Below are positions 61,641 through 64,000 of a DNA stretch of 64,000 nt, piece after piece (position 1 is the stretch's first letter; every line of letters starts with the position of its first letter). The DNA is from Paenibacillus rhizosphaerae (GTDB lineage Bacteria > Bacillota > Bacilli > Paenibacillales > Paenibacillaceae), in NCBI RefSeq assembly GCF_014192015.1, contig NZ_JACHXJ010000001.1:1054001-1118000 (forward strand). Reading direction: 5' to 3'. Under the pieces are notes generated by a model that did not search any database, was not told the origin of the DNA, and saw only the letters and a list, made by a program, of their open reading frames with translations. Made by a program: the position numbers and the translations under genes.

Positions 61641-62366
61641 TCAAACGCCGCGCTTATTTCCCCACACCAGCGCGTGAAGCTGGGGCAGCACGCGGACCGC
61701 GTTCAGCTCGGGGGAGGCGACCACGGCGTCGATCAGCCGCTCATAGCGGTCGAGCAGGTCGGCGGCGTGGCCTGCAATATCCATTCGCTTCAGGTCGGGG
61801 TTGCCGACCTGAAGATACATCGGCGCCTGCGGGTACCGCGCATGGACTTTGGCGGCATAGGCCAGATCGGCATCGTCAAAGACGACGACTTTGAGGCTGT
61901 ACGCATAAGCGGCCGGCCTGGCCGCAAGCCGGGACACGATGCTGTCCAGCATCTCCCAGTCGGTCTCCATGCCGGAGCTCGGCGGCTTCGGTGACAGCGT
62001 AACCTCGTGAATGTCGCTGAGCCAGTCCTGCCAGCGGGAGCCCTGGGTTTCGACGGCTATCCGGATCCCCTGGCTTTCCAGCAGGCTCACAAGCGAGCCG
62101 AGCTGGGGCAGCAGGGCGGGATTGCCGCCGGACAGGGTAACGTGGGAGAAGCGCGCGCCGCCGATCCGCTGAAGCTCATCCCAGATGTCGTCGGCGCTTA
62201 TTTGGCGGATGTCCGCCTTGGCGCTGCCGTCCCACGTAAAAGCGGAGTCGCACCAGGAGCAGCGGTAATCGCAGCCCGCGGTGCGCACGAACATCGTCTT
62301 CTGGCCGATGACCATGCCCTCGCCCTGAACCGTCGGGCCGAAAATTTCAAGCACAGGAATGTTCAT
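61641..62366 (-). CDS. queE: 7-carboxy-7-deazaguanine synthase, radical SAM
   Basis: 241 residues from ATG 62366, whose ATGA overlaps the queD stop; GTG 62378 is an alternative start. Radical-SAM cluster Cys32, Cys36, Cys39 (AGCDYRCSWCDS), substrate-site IFGPTVQGEGMVIGQ, SGGNPAL for SAM binding and VETQGS. Converts 6-carboxytetrahydropterin to 7-carboxy-7-deazaguanine, the ring-contraction step of queuosine synthesis. Confidence 0.94.
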   Translation of the reverse strand: MNIPVLEIFGPTVQGEGMVIGQKTMFVRTAGCDYRCSWCDSAFTWDGSAKADIRQISADDIWDELQRIGGARFSHVTLSGGNPALLPQLGSLVSLLESQGIRIAVETQGSRWQDWLSDIHEVTLSPKPPSSGMETDWEMLDSIVSRLAARPAAYAYSLKVVVFDDADLAYAAKVHARYPQAPMYLQVGNPDLKRMDIAGHAADLLDRYERLIDAVVASPELNAVRVLPQLHALVWGNKRGV

Positions 62367-62848
62367 TCGTACATCCACTCCCGTCTCGCCTCGGCATAGC
62401 TGGTAGGCGTTTCATACAAGCGGACGAATTCGGTCCGGCCGCCTTCGATTCGGTATTCCCCGGATGCAAGTGCCTCCTCCATCCGTTCAAACAGCCACAC
62501 GACGATGTTCTCGGCGGTCGTATTCATCGAAGGCAGCGTTTCGTTTAAATAGCGGTGATCCAGGGAGGGTTCGATCCGCTCCTTCCAGATTTGCTTGATC
62601 AGGCCAAAGTCGGCGGTAATGCCGATTTCATCGGGGTAGGCGCTGATGCCAAAGACGGCTTTATACGTATGGCCGTGCAAGTTTTTGCACTTGCCCTCAT
62701 AGGCATGCAAGTGATGCGCGGCGTCGAAAGTAAATTCTTTGCTCACGAGGACCCTCTTATGGTGATAGCGCAGGTCGGATGGCTGGATGTCTTCCCCCAG
62801 CTTTTGCAGCCGGTCCACGATGCGGAATTCGCCGGGAGTCTTGGTCAT
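62363..62848 (-). CDS. queD: 6-carboxy-5,6,7,8-tetrahydropterin synthase
   Basis: 161 residues; makes 6-carboxytetrahydropterin from dihydroneopterin triphosphate. Zn-binding His and the catalytic Cys appear in [20 protein letters not shown], with [12 protein letters not shown] and LDHRYLNE of the second catalytic region and [11 protein letters not shown] near the end. About 30 N-terminal residues precede the usual domain start. Overlaps both neighbours by ATGA, so queC, queD and queE are translationally coupled. Confidence 0.94.
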   Translation of the reverse strand: MTKTPGEFRIVDRLQKLGEDIQPSDLRYHHKRVLVSKEFTFDAAHHLHAYEGKCKNLHGHTYKAVFGISAYPDEIGITADFGLIKQIWKERIEPSLDHRYLNETLPSMNTTAENIVVWLFERMEEALASGEYRIEGGRTEFVRLYETPTSYAEARREWMYE

Positions 62849-63513
62849 GGCTGCAGCGCCTCCGATTTGGATTGAAGGTATTTGTCAAGACCGGCCTTGC
62901 GCAGCCGGCAGGCGGGGCATTCACCGCACCCGTCGCCGATGATGCCGTTATAACAGGTCAGCGTGCGCTCGCGGACAAACGGGAAGGCGCCCAGGTCGTC
63001 GGCAAGCTTCCAGGTTTCCGCTTTGTCGAGCCACATCAGCGGCGTATGAATAACAAAATCGTAGTCCATGGCCAGGTTCAGAGTCACATTCAGCGACTTG
63101 ACGAAAGCATCCCTGCAGTCCGGGTATCCGCTGAAGTCTGTTTCGCACACGCCGGTCACCAGATGTCTGGCTCCGGATTGCTTGCCCAGCACGGCGGCGA
63201 AGCTGAGGAACAGATGGTTCCGGCCGTCCACGAACGTGCTCGGAAGCTCGCCTTCCTCCTGCGTGATTTCAATGTCGCTGCGCGTCAGCGCGTTCGGAGC
63301 GAGCTGATTCAGCAGGCTCATGTCCAGCACGGTGTTCTTCACGCCGAGCTCTGCGGCGATCGACTGTGCACATTCGATTTCGAGCCGATGGCGCTGACCG
63401 TAGTCGAACGTAACCGTTTCGACTTCTTTGAACTGCCGGAGCGCCCAGAACAGGCAGGTCGTACTGTCCTGACCGCCGCTGAATACGACGACCGCTTTTT
63501 CGTTTTTGAGCAT
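62845..63513 (-). CDS. queC: 7-cyano-7-deazaguanine synthase
   Basis: 222 residues; ATP-dependent conversion of 7-carboxy-7-deazaguanine to preQ0. PP-loop [14 protein letters not shown] near residue 12, [12 protein letters not shown], and a C-terminal Zn site with Cys in [19 protein letters not shown]. First gene of the operon, 100 bases after the preQ1-type riboswitch. AGGAGAGG precedes ATG 63513. Confidence 0.95.
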   Translation of the reverse strand: MLKNEKAVVVFSGGQDSTTCLFWALRQFKEVETVTFDYGQRHRLEIECAQSIAAELGVKNTVLDMSLLNQLAPNALTRSDIEITQEEGELPSTFVDGRNHLFLSFAAVLGKQSGARHLVTGVCETDFSGYPDCRDAFVKSLNVTLNLAMDYDFVIHTPLMWLDKAETWKLADDLGAFPFVRERTLTCYNGIIGDGCGECPACRLRKAGLDKYLQSKSEALQP

Positions 63514-63604
63514 AAAAAAACCTCTCCTTCATGATTTGGTCCGGTAGGCAGGGCTGGAAAGCACCTGATCTCCGGCAGAAGAGAGAGGATTCTTGAACTG
63601 ATCC

Positions 63605-63645
63605 GTAAAAAAACAAGCCCGGTCTTTATGGCCAAAGAGGGCAGT
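63605..63645 (-). terminator. Expression-platform terminator of the preQ1 riboswitch
   Basis: On the minus strand GCCC.CTTT / AAAG..GGGC forms a hairpin followed by TTG and a run of seven T, directly after the aptamer. It supports control by transcription termination. Confidence 0.75.
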
Positions 63646-63680
63646 CTTAGTTTTTTATAGAGGGAGTTCGCGAACCTCTC
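63646..63680 (-). ncRNA. preQ1-I-like riboswitch aptamer
   Basis: On the minus strand, AGAGGTTC and then CCCTCTATAAAAAACTAA match the highly conserved ends of the preQ1-I aptamer; P1 pairs AGAGG with CCTCT, and the A-rich tail is intact. It precedes queC, the classic target, which it should switch off when preQ1 is plentiful. Loop 1 differs from the B. subtilis form (GCG in place of UAG). A 7-bp CCGCGCG/CGCGCGG hairpin lies just upstream (63681-63698). Confidence 0.88.
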
Positions 63681-63735
63681 CCGCGCGGAAACGCGCGGAT
63701 TTTCTTCAATTGAGCGCAGAGTGCTGCGCCGCACT

Positions 63736-63741
63736 ATTATA
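63736..63741 (-). promoter_or_regulatory. Probable -10 of the que operon
   Basis: TATAAT on the minus strand, overlapping the stop codon of the upstream AraC-type gene. No good -35 is seen at 16-18 bp. Confidence 0.35.
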
Positions 63742-64000
63742 TCATATCTTTGCGGATGAGGGAGTTTTGGATTTCAACATTCTCGCTGCTGACCTTTTTC
63801 CGGAACTGGCTCGGCGAAATGTTCTTGTACTGCTTGAACTGCTGAATAAAGTAGCTAGAGCTCGAAAATCCCGTTTCCTGGGCGATTTCCGTCATGGTCA
63901 TCTCGGTGGTCAGGAGCAGCTTCTCCGCCTCGGTAATCCGAATGTAGTTCAAATAATTGGTAAACGTTTTGCCCATGATCGCTTTGAAGCGGCGTGAAAA
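63737..64000 (-). CDS. AraC family regulator, C-terminal part, cut by the window edge
   Basis: The frame is open through the right edge; 87 residues are visible, all of the AraC double helix-turn-helix: FKAIMGKTFTNYLNYIRITE, AEKLLLTTEMTMTEIAQETG, then FSSSSYFIQQFKQYKNISPS and the QFR signature. The N-terminal sensing domain and the start lie outside. A YesN-type response regulator or a cupin-type AraC protein are both possible. The stop overlaps the -10 of the que operon. Confidence 0.85.
   Translation of the reverse strand, partial: FSRRFKAIMGKTFTNYLNYIRITEAEKLLLTTEMTMTEIAQETGFSSSSYFIQQFKQYKNISPSQFRKKVSSENVEIQNSLIRKDMI

Noticed and set aside
1..64000. Mobile elements, tRNA and rRNA genes
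   Set aside because: I looked for transposase or integrase motifs, tRNA cloverleaf/CCA patterns and rRNA-like sequence and recognised none.

Overview
The window looks like a piece of a Paenibacillus-type chromosome (Firmicutes, Bacilli; inferred, not searched). Pointers are strong AGGAGG-type ribosome binding sites, frequent GTG/TTG starts, CcpA cre boxes, LplABC/YesMN-style sugar uptake loci, a c-di-AMP-type KhtTU antiporter and spore-surface-like proteins. No rRNA, tRNA, CRISPR array, prophage or insertion sequence was recognised.

Layout. 1-2.2 kb: 3' part of a large glycoside-hydrolase-like protein. 2.4-6 kb: small membrane protein, khtTU, YitT-family protein with a short coupled leader ORF. 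6.3-12.2 kb: complete ribose operon rbsRKDACB behind a promoter with a cre site and a LacI-type operator. 12.4-18.8 kb: single genes (subtilase, small membrane protein, lipoprotein, DinB-like, YciI-like, CE7 esterase, isochorismatase-like hydrolase with a LexA-like box in its promoter, methyltransferase). 18.8-25.5 kb: regulator/effector pairs (TetR/ABC-2 membrane protein, WYL regulator/MFS pump, MerR/SDR). 25.5-28.2 kb, minus strand: DUF5519 protein, haloalkane dehalogenase with two operator dyads, ArsP/YraQ-like permease.

28.4-46.9 kb is carbohydrate uptake. A YesM/YesN two-component pair precedes a solute-binding lipoprotein, two permeases, a Gfo/Idh/MocA oxidoreductase and a GH35 beta-galactosidase. 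A second unit carries a SurA-N-like protein, a 1071-residue secreted beta-helix protein and a secreted EEP-family hydrolase. The promoters of the two units are near copies: three AGTAAA/AGTGAAA repeats, a cre-like box and a TATAAT, suggesting one regulon probably run by the neighbouring response regulator. A second, minus-strand importer (binding protein plus two permeases) follows. Neither importer has an ATPase here, so a shared MsmX-type ATPase is implied.

47-51 kb: L,D-transpeptidase (apparently starting at CUG), GrpB protein, MFS pump with divergent XRE regulator. 51.3-60.6 kb: a glycan cluster of five glycosyltransferases and two methyltransferase-type proteins around a coiled-coil protein with a Gly-Pro-rich collagen-like tract and two DUF2642-like proteins; I read this as a candidate spore-surface glycosylation locus. 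61-63.7 kb: queCDEF on the minus strand under a preQ1-I-like riboswitch with an unusual loop. The right edge cuts an AraC-family regulator.
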